DNA of 64,000 nt, taken from Pseudobdellovibrionaceae bacterium. GTDB taxonomy: Bacteria > Bdellovibrionota > Bdellovibrionia > Bdellovibrionales > UBA1609. Within the stretch, counting starts at the first letter, position 1. Each line of letters opens with the position of its first letter. Under the pieces are notes generated by a model. The model was not told where the DNA came from and made no database searches. It saw only the letters and a program-made list of their open reading frames with translations. The stretch covers positions 930,001 through 994,000 of the forward strand of contig CP060220.1 of assembly GCA_023898385.1 (NCBI GenBank). The letters are read 5' to 3'. Shown here piece after piece: positions 40,562 to 50,500 of this stretch. The translations under genes were made by a program, and so were the position numbers.

Positions 40562-43500
40562 ATGACTCAGCAAAAAGTTGTACGTGTATGGTGGTTGGCG
40601 AATTCGGGGTTCAGACAACAACTGACTTCTTGGAGCTTAAAGCGCCAACTGGGACGAAGACGCCTTCTCAGTGTCTTAATGAGTGGGATCGTCGCTCTGA
40701 CGGGATTTCCCACCTATGCCACCCCCAAAGGGCCGGCCTCCCGGCTTCTGGAGCTGGAATCAGCGCACTCTCCCCAAGTTATTAGCGACATCAAACGCCA
40801 CAATGCCGTGGCTGAAGCTCTTTACAGTCGAAATCTAAATGATATCCCTGAAAACATTATTGACCCGGTCCGGTTGCGTGGGCAGCTTCTCATCGATGAA
40901 ACAGACAAGCATGTCTACCACCTTGGGGTGGCCAGCGAATACATCCCACCTATTGTTTATGATGGACTTCACTTTGAAGTAAAAGACGGCGGACTCGTCA
41001 TCCAAGCCATCCGTGATGAACGCATTGTGGGTGTGCATGTTATCCCCAATCTCAATTTAAAATCAGTCATCCGCAGTAAAGAGCTTGTGGTCATGCTCAC
41101 AGAAGAAGGACATATTGAAGTGATCGATATGGGCCTTGTGATTCTTTACGCCTTTGGCAAAACTCCAGGCCCACTGCCCGTTTTTAGAGCTTACACACGC
41201 TCAGAAACCTCTCTCATGGAGTTGCCTGTGCAAACAGACAACCTCAAGATCGCATTTTTGCATAGAGGCCTTAAGCCCTTTGTAGAACAAGAAGTGGCTT
41301 CTATTCTAGCTCACCCCGAGACAGCCACATCACGAAAAATCATACCTAGAGATAACAACGGACAACCCCTGATGGCCGCCTACGACGTGGTTGTTTATTC
41401 TGAACATGAAAACCACAGGGAATTTCATGGGCTGTTGAGCAAAAGAGCATTGGATCAAAGAGTGCTTGAAGGCCTCACCCATTTGGGCGTCATCACCATG
41501 GCGTTTGCTCAGGCGGGTCACGGGCAACGACTGGGTGAAAAGATAGCCAATATTCTGCAAGTGCATCAACAACCTGGAGAAGATGACCCTGTCGGACATC
41601 TACTAAAAAACTTAGCTGAACAAAATCAAAAGGCGAAGTCAGAAGAGCTCATACAAAAGCTCTTAACCGGCGACAATCTCACTCGCGAATATCTTGCCAA
41701 TACCAGTCGCGAAGAGTTTAGAACTATCATCAACCGTCTAGTCACCGTAAAGGGTCGAATGGATCAGGCCAACAGCGGCCGCCCCCAAGATCTTTTCAAT
41801 ATGATGCAATGGATCTCTTCGTTTAAAGTCATCGAAGATCAGGCAAAAAAAGAGCAAGACGCCATCAAGCAGTCCGTTGCGGAAATCGATGCCCAACTGC
41901 AATCCATTGAAAAACACAGCTCCCTATTTAGCCGAAAAAAGAACGCTCTCCCGCTTAGAGAACAAAAAGAGGCTCTAGAACATCGGTCGGCTCAACTGGA
42001 GCAAGAATCTCAAGACCAACAGTACACGACGTCTTATCAGAGTCTTTTGCGAGATGCGCATAGTGATACGATTTCGTCCACTGTGAAAGAAGAAAAAGTG
42101 CGTTGGTATAAAAAATTAGCCAACAAGACCACCGCAAAAATTGCTGCCATCACGAGCAGCGCTGCTCTAGGTACCTGGGCCGCCTACCACACCTCTGATA
42201 CCGTAGCCACTGAGATGACCCTCATGCTCAACTGGGCCTATCAGCATATTCCTGAAGTCTTACTTGAACCTTCATACGTCTGGCCAGGATTGGCCCTCGG
42301 CTTACCTTTGTTGGTTTTGGTGCCCGTGTACGTGCGCATGCTCGGCACCTATTCAATACCAGCGTTAAAGTACATTCAATTGGGAATAGCCAAAAGCCTG
42401 CCCATGGCCCATGGGCAATTTAAAGAACGCCTCCGAGTGGCATCAAGTCGTCTTAAAAAAATCGTCGATAAATACGGCTCTATGGACGTGTTAAGCCGAC
42501 TTTCTACTTGGAACTTCCGGGCCCACGGTTTTGTAGCTGTCCCGCTGTACCATTCGCTGGCCCATATATTAAAGCAGCCCACGTTAGAGGCCATGCGAAA
42601 AGGTATTAATCCTTTCAAACGGGTTTATGGAAACTCCAAAGAAGGTGAGATTCTTGGTCTCGACGAAAATGAAAGTCTTGCTGTGGGCTTTAGAAACCCT
42701 GTCAAAAAGAGTGCTGAATCCAAGGCCAAGGATGCCAAACAAATGCGCGCTATTGAAGTTTTAGCTGCTGAACAAAGTCGTGCCCGAGTTTTATCTCGAA
42801 ATCTGGCCGCCCTTGTTCTTTTGCACGAATCAAAAGCCGATAGCCAACACATTTTGGAGCTACTGAAAGGGGGCATTGATCTTTCTGACGTCATTAAGAT
42901 CTATGACAACAAGTCTCTGCAAAAAAAGTGGGACGCCACCTCAACAGCTCTCGAATCTTACCTCCTCCATTTGCTTGAGACCGACGAAGGCTATGATTTT
43001 CGAAATCTATCAATGGATCAGGCGCAAGAGCTCATCCGACTCACTCAAGCTGTCGTTAAACAACCTAAAAGCGCCACTAGCGAACAGGTGAAACAGTTTA
43101 AAGTGCGGTGGTCTAATTTATCTCGATCCACACTTAAGGGCATTGGTAATTTTGGCCTCTATGAGTTCTTACTTTCACGAACCCTGACGGCCGACAAAAC
43201 CATTGCAAAACAACAATGGGAAGAGTTTGTCTCGGACAACTTCCTCGTCGCTGTTGTTTACGCTCTCGTCGGCGAACGGGCTGATTTGAGCCGCCCCGAA
43301 GATTTAGCTCACCAGGCCGAATTCCCTTACGTGACGCCACCGCACTTGGCCGATGAAGCTCACAACTGGATTCTCCACTTTTTCATCGCAGGCCCGCGCC
43401 GACTGCTGACACTACAAGCGCCGCATGTTGAAAAAGAAAAGAACTACTCACCCATTGAACAGCTGTTGCTCGAGCAAACAGTGCGACCGGAGTCGTTTGG

Positions 43501-44521
43501 CGTGGGCATGTATCAATGGATTGTGGGATTGTTTCATTTCACGAAGACTAATATGGGAGCCTACTATATTCGGGATAGCTGGAAGCGAATAACCACGATT
43601 CAGGCTTATTTTATTTCCTCTGTGTTTTTCCGCCTGGCCTTAACTGACCAGAATTTTCACATGGCTAGTATGGCCTTTTTATTGGTCTTTGTTTGGGCCG
43701 AACTCGCCTACGGGTGGCCATGGACACCTATAGGTCGAGGCACCACCTACGAACAAGAGCGTGTGGGTGAAAACCGCCAAAACATGAAAGATCCCATAGA
43801 TGATCTGGTGTACGCGTTGCGATCGGGCTCTGACGAAGAAATTAAGACCGAACTCCTTCGTGTTATTGAGCAACAAAGAGACATGGACGGCAAGGCTCGC
43901 AAAGACTTAAAAAATGAGTTAAACACAATCAACAGCTGGCTGAGTAAACCCAATGACCAAGCCCTTGATGCCTCAAATATAGTGAAAGCCCTGAAGGATG
44001 CGGAGCGATCACCTGTATTTGGCGCTCTTTCTGAATTGATGGCCGCCCAAAGGTCCGGAGACGAAGAACTCGCTAAACAAGCCTACTTGCGACTGCAAAT
44101 TGCTGTGCAAGAGTCTAAGGATTCCGATGGGTTCAGAGCCTTAGTTGAAGAACTACGCCCGTATGCACTGGCGGCTGCAGACCAGGGGTTATTAACACCA
44201 CCAAGAGCTAATGGCGCCAACGACAACATCTACAAAGTGGCCACCTGGGGATTTGGCGCATTTCTTACCACTTTCCTCTCGATCCCGTTGGCAGTAGCGT
44301 CGTTTGACGAGAAGTACCTCACCTGGGAGTATGTGGGTCTTGGGGTGCTGGCCACTTACGTGGTCTTTTTGCCCACAGTATTTGCCGTAACTGGCAAAAC
44401 GCCCTGGGAAAAAGTGTACATTCCCAGCGCAAAAAAGGCAGCCGCTCAAATTAAGAAGAAAAAACAAGCTGTAGTGAGTTGGTGCTCGAGCCTACTTAAA
44501 CAAAACAACAAAACTGAATAA
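40562..44521 (+). CDS. giant membrane protein of unknown function (1319 residues)
   Basis: Not recognised. A likely signal/anchor (about residues 34-55) is followed by ~480 residues of mixed fold, including a coiled-coil near 430-490 (KKEQDAIKQSVAEIDAQLQSI). Hydrophobic segments occur near 535-550, 575-600, about 1020-1065 (two helices) and two near the C-terminus (FGAFLTTFLSIPLAVA, VGLGVLATYVVFLPTVFAV), so it is an inner-membrane protein with around six or seven passes and large soluble loops. There are no catalytic motifs I can name. The start ATG has AAAGGGA just upstream. It stands alone, a typical size and look of envelope proteins found in Bdellovibrio-like genomes; that comparison is inference. 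Confidence 0.7.
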   Translation: MTQQKVVRVWWLANSGFRQQLTSWSLKRQLGRRRLLSVLMSGIVALTGFPTYATPKGPASRLLELESAHSPQVISDIKRHNAVAEALYSRNLNDIPENIIDPVRLRGQLLIDETDKHVYHLGVASEYIPPIVYDGLHFEVKDGGLVIQAIRDERIVGVHVIPNLNLKSVIRSKELVVMLTEEGHIEVIDMGLVILYAFGKTPGPLPVFRAYTRSETSLMELPVQTDNLKIAFLHRGLKPFVEQEVASILAHPETATSRKIIPRDNNGQPLMAAYDVVVYSEHENHREFHGLLSKRALDQRVLEGLTHLGVITMAFAQAGHGQRLGEKIANILQVHQQPGEDDPVGHLLKNLAEQNQKAKSEELIQKLLTGDNLTREYLANTSREEFRTIINRLVTVKGRMDQANSGRPQDLFNMMQWISSFKVIEDQAKKEQDAIKQSVAEIDAQLQSIEKHSSLFSRKKNALPLREQKEALEHRSAQLEQESQDQQYTTSYQSLLRDAHSDTISSTVKEEKVRWYKKLANKTTAKIAAITSSAALGTWAAYHTSDTVATEMTLMLNWAYQHIPEVLLEPSYVWPGLALGLPLLVLVPVYVRMLGTYSIPALKYIQLGIAKSLPMAHGQFKERLRVASSRLKKIVDKYGSMDVLSRLSTWNFRAHGFVAVPLYHSLAHILKQPTLEAMRKGINPFKRVYGNSKEGEILGLDENESLAVGFRNPVKKSAESKAKDAKQMRAIEVLAAEQSRARVLSRNLAALVLLHESKADSQHILELLKGGIDLSDVIKIYDNKSLQKKWDATSTALESYLLHLLETDEGYDFRNLSMDQAQELIRLTQAVVKQPKSATSEQVKQFKVRWSNLSRSTLKGIGNFGLYEFLLSRTLTADKTIAKQQWEEFVSDNFLVAVVYALVGERADLSRPEDLAHQAEFPYVTPPHLADEAHNWILHFFIAGPRRLLTLQAPHVEKEKNYSPIEQLLLEQTVRPESFGVGMYQWIVGLFHFTKTNMGAYYIRDSWKRITTIQAYFISSVFFRLALTDQNFHMASMAFLLVFVWAELAYGWPWTPIGRGTTYEQERVGENRQNMKDPIDDLVYALRSGSDEEIKTELLRVIEQQRDMDGKARKDLKNELNTINSWLSKPNDQALDASNIVKALKDAERSPVFGALSELMAAQRSGDEELAKQAYLRLQIAVQESKDSDGFRALVEELRPYALAAADQGLLTPPRANGANDNIYKVATWGFGAFLTTFLSIPLAVASFDEKYLTWEYVGLGVLATYVVFLPTVFAVTGKTPWEKVYIPSAKKAAAQIKKKKQAVVSWCSSLLKQNNKTE

Positions 44522-44531
44522 AATACCCAAG

Positions 44532-44559
44532 GCCCACTTTAAAAAACCTTTAAGTGGGC
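44532..44559. terminator. bidirectional terminator-like hairpin between convergent genes
   Basis: GCCCACTT (44532-44539) pairs with AAGTGGGC (44552-44559) around a 12-base loop, further strengthened by AAA/TTT. It lies between the 1319-residue protein gene and the convergent astacin-like gene. The minus-strand side is followed by a T-rich stretch (TATTTTATT), so it may end that transcript best. Confidence 0.6.
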
Positions 44560-44577
44560 GGTTTCGACTACATTGAT

Positions 44578-45546
44578 CTACTGGTACAAATGCAACAGCC
44601 GCTCAATATCACGAGAACTCAGGCCGCCTTGTGTGGGGTTGATGGTTTTGTCAGTTTTAGATTTGAGAGTGATCAGATCCGGCGATTTGGCAAAGCCCGA
44701 TGCGGGGTACAACATCACCGACTCGTAATCAAATTCAAATACCGACCCCACAAAGTCATGGACAAAACTATCTGGCGCCTCTTCAAATTGAATTTCTCGC
44801 CCCGGCTGAATGTTTTCCCAAAGCACCTCAACATACTCATCTCGCCCCTTACGAGCATGCTCATGCACAAATCCTAGGGCGTGCATGATTTCATGCAACA
44901 CTTCTGTAAACCCGCACTGAGGGGCCAACAAAATGGGCTGATGCCCGCCCACGCTACCCAAATAAGAGTAGCAACCTTCGTCGTCTGGAACAAAGGCGAT
45001 GGCATCTTCTTGCCCCGAAAAAGGCACTAACTGAACGGCCCCTAAGGAGTTGATGTACTCGACGGCGTCCCGAACCAATTGTTGCTGTTGAACCTCAGGA
45101 TGAATAAAAAAAGGAATGTCCCGAGTCGCCCACAATCGACGAGGCGGCGGTTTAAAAATACCCACCTTGCCTTTAAACTCGGATTGAATCTTTCCCAGGA
45201 TCATATCCCCACCGGTGATCGCAAGCCCGTCATCGCGCAGAGAAAAACTCACATGCCCGACCGGCAACGTCACACCGGTTTTTTTTGAAGTCGAAGTGGA
45301 CGCCGATACCGGCGGCTTCACCGTATCCAGAACGGGTTGATTGGCCACAAGCAGGGATTTAACGGTAAGATCCTTCACAGGAACCGTTTCCACCTTTGCC
45401 GCCTTTGGCTTAACCTCCAAAACAGGAACATTCTCCGAACTGTCCACCGGCTCATCAGCATCTTCCAGAAACACGCCCCACAGCAGCCACCCCAACAAGG
45501 CAAACACAACCAACATTAACCAAAAATCTCGACTTTGACTCTTCAT
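44578..45546 (-). CDS. membrane-anchored astacin-like (M12A) metalloprotease
   Basis: A 322-residue protein with an N-terminal membrane anchor (about residues 11-27) and an astacin-type catalytic domain outside the cytoplasm. The zinc motif HEIMHALGFVHEH (HExxHxxGFxHE), a following RDEYVEVLWENI and the Met-turn YESVMLYPAS match the M12A family. The start is the ATG at 45546 (GAGG at 6 bases); the frame is open to 45627 without support. The C-terminal astacin region is complete, ending in LSSRDIERLLHLY. Between the anchor and the domain is a ~90-residue linker. It is divergent from the MlaF-type gene, with element B in the shared spacer. A role in degrading prey or envelope proteins is possible. 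Confidence 0.88.
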   Translation of the reverse strand: MKSQSRDFWLMLVVFALLGWLLWGVFLEDADEPVDSSENVPVLEVKPKAAKVETVPVKDLTVKSLLVANQPVLDTVKPPVSASTSTSKKTGVTLPVGHVSFSLRDDGLAITGGDMILGKIQSEFKGKVGIFKPPPRRLWATRDIPFFIHPEVQQQQLVRDAVEYINSLGAVQLVPFSGQEDAIAFVPDDEGCYSYLGSVGGHQPILLAPQCGFTEVLHEIMHALGFVHEHARKGRDEYVEVLWENIQPGREIQFEEAPDSFVHDFVGSVFEFDYESVMLYPASGFAKSPDLITLKSKTDKTINPTQGGLSSRDIERLLHLYQ

Positions 45547-45612
45547 CAGGACCTCAATGTTAGTTGAAATACCAAAGCAAAACCAGTACGGTAAAATAAA
45601 TGTGGCAGGACT

Positions 45613-45794
45613 CCGAGACGTAACCACAACGCATCAAAGAGGGGGGCGCCCGCTCCATCGGCGTCCTCCCGATGTGCATGGCGTATCCGGGTTGCGGCAC
45701 GTAGTGACGCAATCCGAAGACGACATGCGGCCACTCGGGCCGGCGCCGATGGAGCGGGCGCCCCCCTCTTTGATGCGTTGTGGTTACGTCTCGG
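45613..45794. repeat. palindromic element B: the same core in different 51-base perfect inverted repeats
   Basis: Arms 45613-45663 and 45744-45794 pair perfectly (51 bases, beginning CCGAGACG and ending CGTCTCGG). The 80-base core (45664-45743) is the reverse complement of element A's core with one substitution (A for G in the apex CACTxCGTG) plus a few extra bases at the ends. The arms share only a GGGCGCC-like patch with element A's arms. It occupies most of the 275-base spacer between the divergent astacin-like and MlaF-type genes, so promoters must lie in its arms or in the short remaining stretches. It encodes no protein; the reading frames across it are false. Confidence 0.9.
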
Positions 45795-45821
45795 GCCCCG
45801 TTTTCCATCGAAGGATCTTGA

Positions 45822-46595
45822 ATGACCACTCCCGTGATTGAACTTCAAAATGTCACCATCGAACTCGGTGGACAAATCATTCTTGAAGATATTAGTCTAC
45901 AAGTGATGCCCGGCGAATGCCTGGTTGTGGTCGGCCCCAGCGGACAAGGCAAGACGGTTTTACTTAAGACCATTGTGGGCATTTATAAACCAAAAACCGG
46001 TCGTGTTTTCATCAATGGCCAAGATCTCAACTCCTTTACTCAAAGAGAAAAACGAGAACTCGCTCGTCGGGTAGGCATGCTGTTTCAACAGAATGCCCTT
46101 TTTGATTCATTGACCGCTGTTGAGAATGTGGCTTTCCCTATCCGTGAACACACTACGATGAGCGATGTGGATGTGGTGTTTAAGTCCGCTTATTTTCTAA
46201 AAGCCGTAGGCCTTGAGGATTCCGCGTTTAAGTATCCCCACGAATTAAGTGGAGGCATGCAGCGACGCCTGGGTATTGCCCGAGCCCTGGCTCTTGACCC
46301 AGACATTGTTCTTTACGATGACCCAACAGCAGGGCAAGATCCCATTCGCAGTGATAATATGGCGCAACTGATCTTGAAGTTAAAGCAAAGCAACAACGGT
46401 ACCATTGTTGTGGTGACCAACGATATGTTTGTGGCCTACGAGATGGCCGACCGAATTATCATGGTGACCCAACGACAAATCATCGACACTGGCACAGTCG
46501 AGCAAACAAAATCCTGCCCCGAACCTCGAGTGCAGCAGTTTATTAACGGTCAACTCACTGGGCCTCTCACTGAAAACGGCACTTATGTTCTCTAA
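45822..46595 (+). CDS. MlaF-type ABC transporter ATP-binding protein
   Basis: A 257-residue ATPase of the MlaF/Ttg2A family, which powers phospholipid or organic-compound traffic across the envelope. Walker A GPSGQGKTV (about residues 39-47), signature ELSGGMQRR and Walker B IVLYDDPTAGQDPIRS. The catalytic position after the Walker B Asp is Asp in place of Glu (DDPT not DEPT), a variant seen in some MlaF-like proteins. No permease (MlaE) or MCE-domain (MlaD) gene is beside it, so the rest of the system lies elsewhere. It overlaps the next gene by 11 bases and has only 27 bases of spacer after element B. Confidence 0.85.
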   Translation: MTTPVIELQNVTIELGGQIILEDISLQVMPGECLVVVGPSGQGKTVLLKTIVGIYKPKTGRVFINGQDLNSFTQREKRELARRVGMLFQQNALFDSLTAVENVAFPIREHTTMSDVDVVFKSAYFLKAVGLEDSAFKYPHELSGGMQRRLGIARALALDPDIVLYDDPTAGQDPIRSDNMAQLILKLKQSNNGTIVVVTNDMFVAYEMADRIIMVTQRQIIDTGTVEQTKSCPEPRVQQFINGQLTGPLTENGTYVL

Positions 46596-47460
46596 ACGAA
46601 AACAAAAAAACAATGCCTGGACTTGGACGTTTCACCAACGGGAATACTCGGGCCTGAACATACTAGGAGCTTCCATTGCTGGCGTTCACACCTGCTTTAT
46701 TATACCTGACCTCAAAGTGAGCTTTGATGTGGGACAAGGCCTTCCATTTGCTTTAAATATGCAGACTTTTTTGATTTCACATGGACATATGGATCATGCG
46801 GCCGGCATCCCCTACATCATCTCTCAAAAAGCCTTAACCAGTCAAAAACCGGGTCGCTTCTATATGCCCGAACACATGCTTGAACCCATGGACCACATCA
46901 TGAAGTCATGGCAGCGCATGGAAGGGCATCATTATGAGTATGACTTTGTAGGGAACAAAGCCGAGACCTTCTACGACATCAATGCGATTTATGGATTTAA
47001 GATTTTCCCCACTTTTCACCGTATTCCCTCAAACGGCTACACCATTTTCAGAAAAAACAAAAAGTTAAAAAAAGAATTTGAATCACTCAACCGATTTGAA
47101 CTTATCGAGCTCAGAAAAAAGGGCGTTGAACTTGAGGAACACATAACGAATCCCCTGATTTCGTTTACAGGCGACACAAAAATTGAATTCCTAGACGGAT
47201 GCTCTTGGCTTAAAAAATCACAAACTCTGTTTCTAGAGGTCACTTACGCTGAGGGCAACAAAACCGTACAAGATGCCAGAGACTGGGGACACATCCATAT
47301 CGACGAGGTCCTGCCTCGACTCCCCGATCTCGAATGCGAAAAGATTGTGCTCATCCATCTTTCCAGTCGCCATCGCCTAAAAGATGTGGATGATTTTCTA
47401 TCTCGAAAGCTGGATCGGGAGATGCGAAGCCGCGTTGATATTTTTCCGGTGGAATCGTAA
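46585..47460 (+). CDS. metallo-beta-lactamase-fold hydrolase (RNase Z-like)
   Basis: A 291-residue MBL-fold metal enzyme. The metal motif HGHMDHAAG (His66, His68, Asp70, His71) is preceded by FDVGQGLP and a TFLISH strand. Later ligands fit: His in FHRIPSNGY, Asp in SFTGDTKIEF and His in IHLSSRHR. The layout resembles RNase Z/beta-CASP-less hydrolases, but no RNase Z exosite is evident, and the true RNase Z could be elsewhere. It overlaps the MlaF-type gene by 11 bases, so is translationally coupled; a link to lipid or RNA metabolism is unclear. It converges with icmF across a plain 89-base spacer. Confidence 0.82.
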   Translation: MFSKRKQKNNAWTWTFHQREYSGLNILGASIAGVHTCFIIPDLKVSFDVGQGLPFALNMQTFLISHGHMDHAAGIPYIISQKALTSQKPGRFYMPEHMLEPMDHIMKSWQRMEGHHYEYDFVGNKAETFYDINAIYGFKIFPTFHRIPSNGYTIFRKNKKLKKEFESLNRFELIELRKKGVELEEHITNPLISFTGDTKIEFLDGCSWLKKSQTLFLEVTYAEGNKTVQDARDWGHIHIDEVLPRLPDLECEKIVLIHLSSRHRLKDVDDFLSRKLDREMRSRVDIFPVES

Positions 47461-47549
47461 ACCAACAATGGTCTAGCTATGAAACATAATAAAGCAAGCA
47501 CCAAGCAGAACACCAAGGCCACACGAAAACTATAAAAAAAATAACTGAA

Positions 47550-50500
47550 TTACAAATTTCTGCGATACTGTCCGCCCACCTCATACAGGGCTTGCGACAT
47601 CTGATGAAGGGTGCAATATCTTGAAGCTCGCATTAGGGCCGCAAATACATTGCCGCCACCGATGGCCTCTTTTCTTAAGTGAGCCAATTCACGCTCAGCT
47701 TCTGTTTTATGAGCTTGTTGGAACTCTCGCGTGCGGTCAAGCTGCAGGTTTTTTTCTTCAAGGCTCGCTCTGGCTAGCTCAATTTTCGGAGGCACGTATC
47801 CATCTTCAAGGGTTTTCGGGTTTATAAAAGTATTCACCCCCACAATAGGTAAATCACCTGAGTGTTTTAAAGATTCATAGTAAAGCGACTCTTCTTGAAT
47901 TTTACCACGTTGATATTGAGTTTCCATAGCACCTAAAACCCCACCTCGCTCGCTCAACCGTAGAAATTCATCTAGGACGGCTTCTTCCACTTCGTCTGTC
48001 AACCACTCTACAAAATAACTTCCCTGCATGGGATTTTCGTTTTTTGCCATTCCGAACTCGCGATTTATAATCATTTGAATGGCCTGAGCTCGGCGCACGG
48101 ATTCTTCTGTGGGTGTGGTGATGGCCTCATCGTAGGCGTTGGTGTGAAGGGAGTTGCAATTGTCATTGATCGCAATCAAAGCCTGTAGCGTGGTTCTAAT
48201 ATCGTTAAAATCTATTTCTTGAGCATGTAAAGATCGACCGCTGGTTTGAATATGATACTTCAATTTCTGTGATCGCTCATTACCTTGATAAAGATCTCTA
48301 ATGGCGATGGACCAGATCCTTCGCGCCACCCGTCCAATCACGGTGTATTCTGGATCAAGTCCATTACTAAAAAAGAACGACAAATTAGGGGCAAATTGAT
48401 CAATATCCAAACCTCGGCTCAGGTAATACTCCACATAAGTGAACGCGTTACTCAAGGTGAGGGCCAGCTGGGTGATCGGATTGGCTCCGGCCTCTGCAAT
48501 GTGATAACCCGAAATGCTAACCGAATAAAAGTTACGAATGTCATTGCCAACGAAATACTCTTGAATATCACCCATCATCTTAAGTGCAAAGTCGATTGAA
48601 AATATACACGTGTTCTGACCCTGATCTTCTTTTAAAATATCAGCCTGAACCGTGCCCCTCACCTGACTCATCGTGGATTTTTCAATGTCACTACGCTCAC
48701 CCGGAGTGAGCTCTCGCCCCTGCTCGGCCTGTGCTTTTTCGACTTGCTGGTCTATGGCGGTGTTCATAAAAAAAGCAAGCATCATCGGCGCCGGACCATT
48801 AATAGTCATACTGACGCTGGTGCGAGGGTCGCACAGATCAAAACCCTGATAGAGCCTCTTCATGTCATCCAGGGTTGCTATGCTCACTCCACTTTCGCCC
48901 ACTTTGCCGAAGATATCTGGCCGCTCATGGGGATCTTCCCCATACAAGGTCACGCTGTCAAAAGCCGTTGAGAGTCTTTTCACATCACTGTCTTTACTTA
49001 AAAAATGAAACCGTCTGTTGGTTCGCTCTGGCGGGCCCTCTCCGGCAAACTGTCGTGTGGGATCTTCGCCTTCCCGCCTTAATGGAAACACACCTGCCGT
49101 ATAAGGAAATTCTCCCGGTACATTTTCTAGGCGCAAATAGCGCAACCGATCACCCCAGTCCGTTATTCTTGGCACAACCACGCGGGGGATGGGCAGACCC
49201 GATAAACTGAGCCGCGTAAGGGGTTGGCGTATTTCCTTTCCGCGGACATGATAGACCAAAGCATCACCCGAGTATTGCTCTTGCAACTTTGGAAATTGAT
49301 CGAGATCTTCTAGATCTTTTTTTGAAAGTTTTGCCTCAACCTCAGATGTGTCTAATCCGAGCTTTTTGCGCGCTCCCAACTCACTAGCAACTTCCGCTTT
49401 TTCATTCACCTGCTTTTTGTATTGGCGCACGGAGTGCGTGATTTCAGCCAAATAGTTTTGTCGGTCCGCAGGAACAATAGTCTGTTTTTGGGAACCTCTA
49501 AACTCGGACCGAGCCAAATCCGAAAGTTTCCATCCGGGATCCACGGCCGACACTTGCTTTTTCACGCATTCAGACAGTTTTTCGCAGAGGCCAAAAAATA
49601 AATCATTAACGCCACTGTCATTAAAATTAGAGGCCTGTGTGAGAAAAACCGGGACCGTTTCTTCAGTATGAAAGAGCTTTCGAGATCTTTTATACTGCTT
49701 GATCACATCGCGGTGGGCATCTTGTGACCCCCGATGATCGGCCTTGTTAATGGCTATAAGGTCGGCATAGTCGATCATGTCGATTTTCTCAAGCTGACTT
49801 TGGGCACCAAACTCTGAAGTCATCACGTACAAACTGAGATCTGACACTTCGGTGATGGCCGAGCTGGCTTGTCCTATTCCCGAAGACTCTGCGATCAAAA
49901 GATCGAAATCTAGCGTTTTTAGAAAATCTAAAATCGGAGGCAAGGCTTTGGAGATTTCACTTCCTGACCCTCTTGATGCCACAGAACGCATAAAAGTACC
50001 TGCGCGACTCAGTGAATTCATTCGGATGCGATCGCCCAACAGCGAACCTCCTGTCCGCCTCTTTGTGGGATCCACGCACACAATCCCGACCTTCACTCCA
50101 GGCAAGGAGTTCAATAGTCTTTGCACCAACTCATCCACCAAACTGGATTTTCCAGCGCCCCCAGTTCCTGTGACACCTAAGACCAGTGGTGTTTTTTTAT
50201 CTGATCGACGAAATGGACCCAATGCTGATTTAAAGCCCTCTAACGACTCCCCATTTTCAATCGCGCTGATGGCTAAGCCTAAATCTCGATGAGGAATGCT
50301 ATTTCCCAAAAACTCCTTTGGCGCTGCTTTCACCGGATCAACGGATTTCGGAACAACGAAGTCACATTCACGAATAATCATTTCGATCATGCCCTCTAAA
50401 CCAAGCCTGCGCCCATCGTCAGGATGAAAAATCTGCGCAATACCAAAGGCTTCTAGTTCCTGTTTTTCTTCGTGGATGATCACGCCGCCCCCACCACCGA

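Noticed and set aside
45557..45841. Long open frames on both strands across element B (94-109 codons)
   Set aside because: They simply translate the perfect palindrome on each strand, have no ribosome site or signal, and overlap the starts of real genes.
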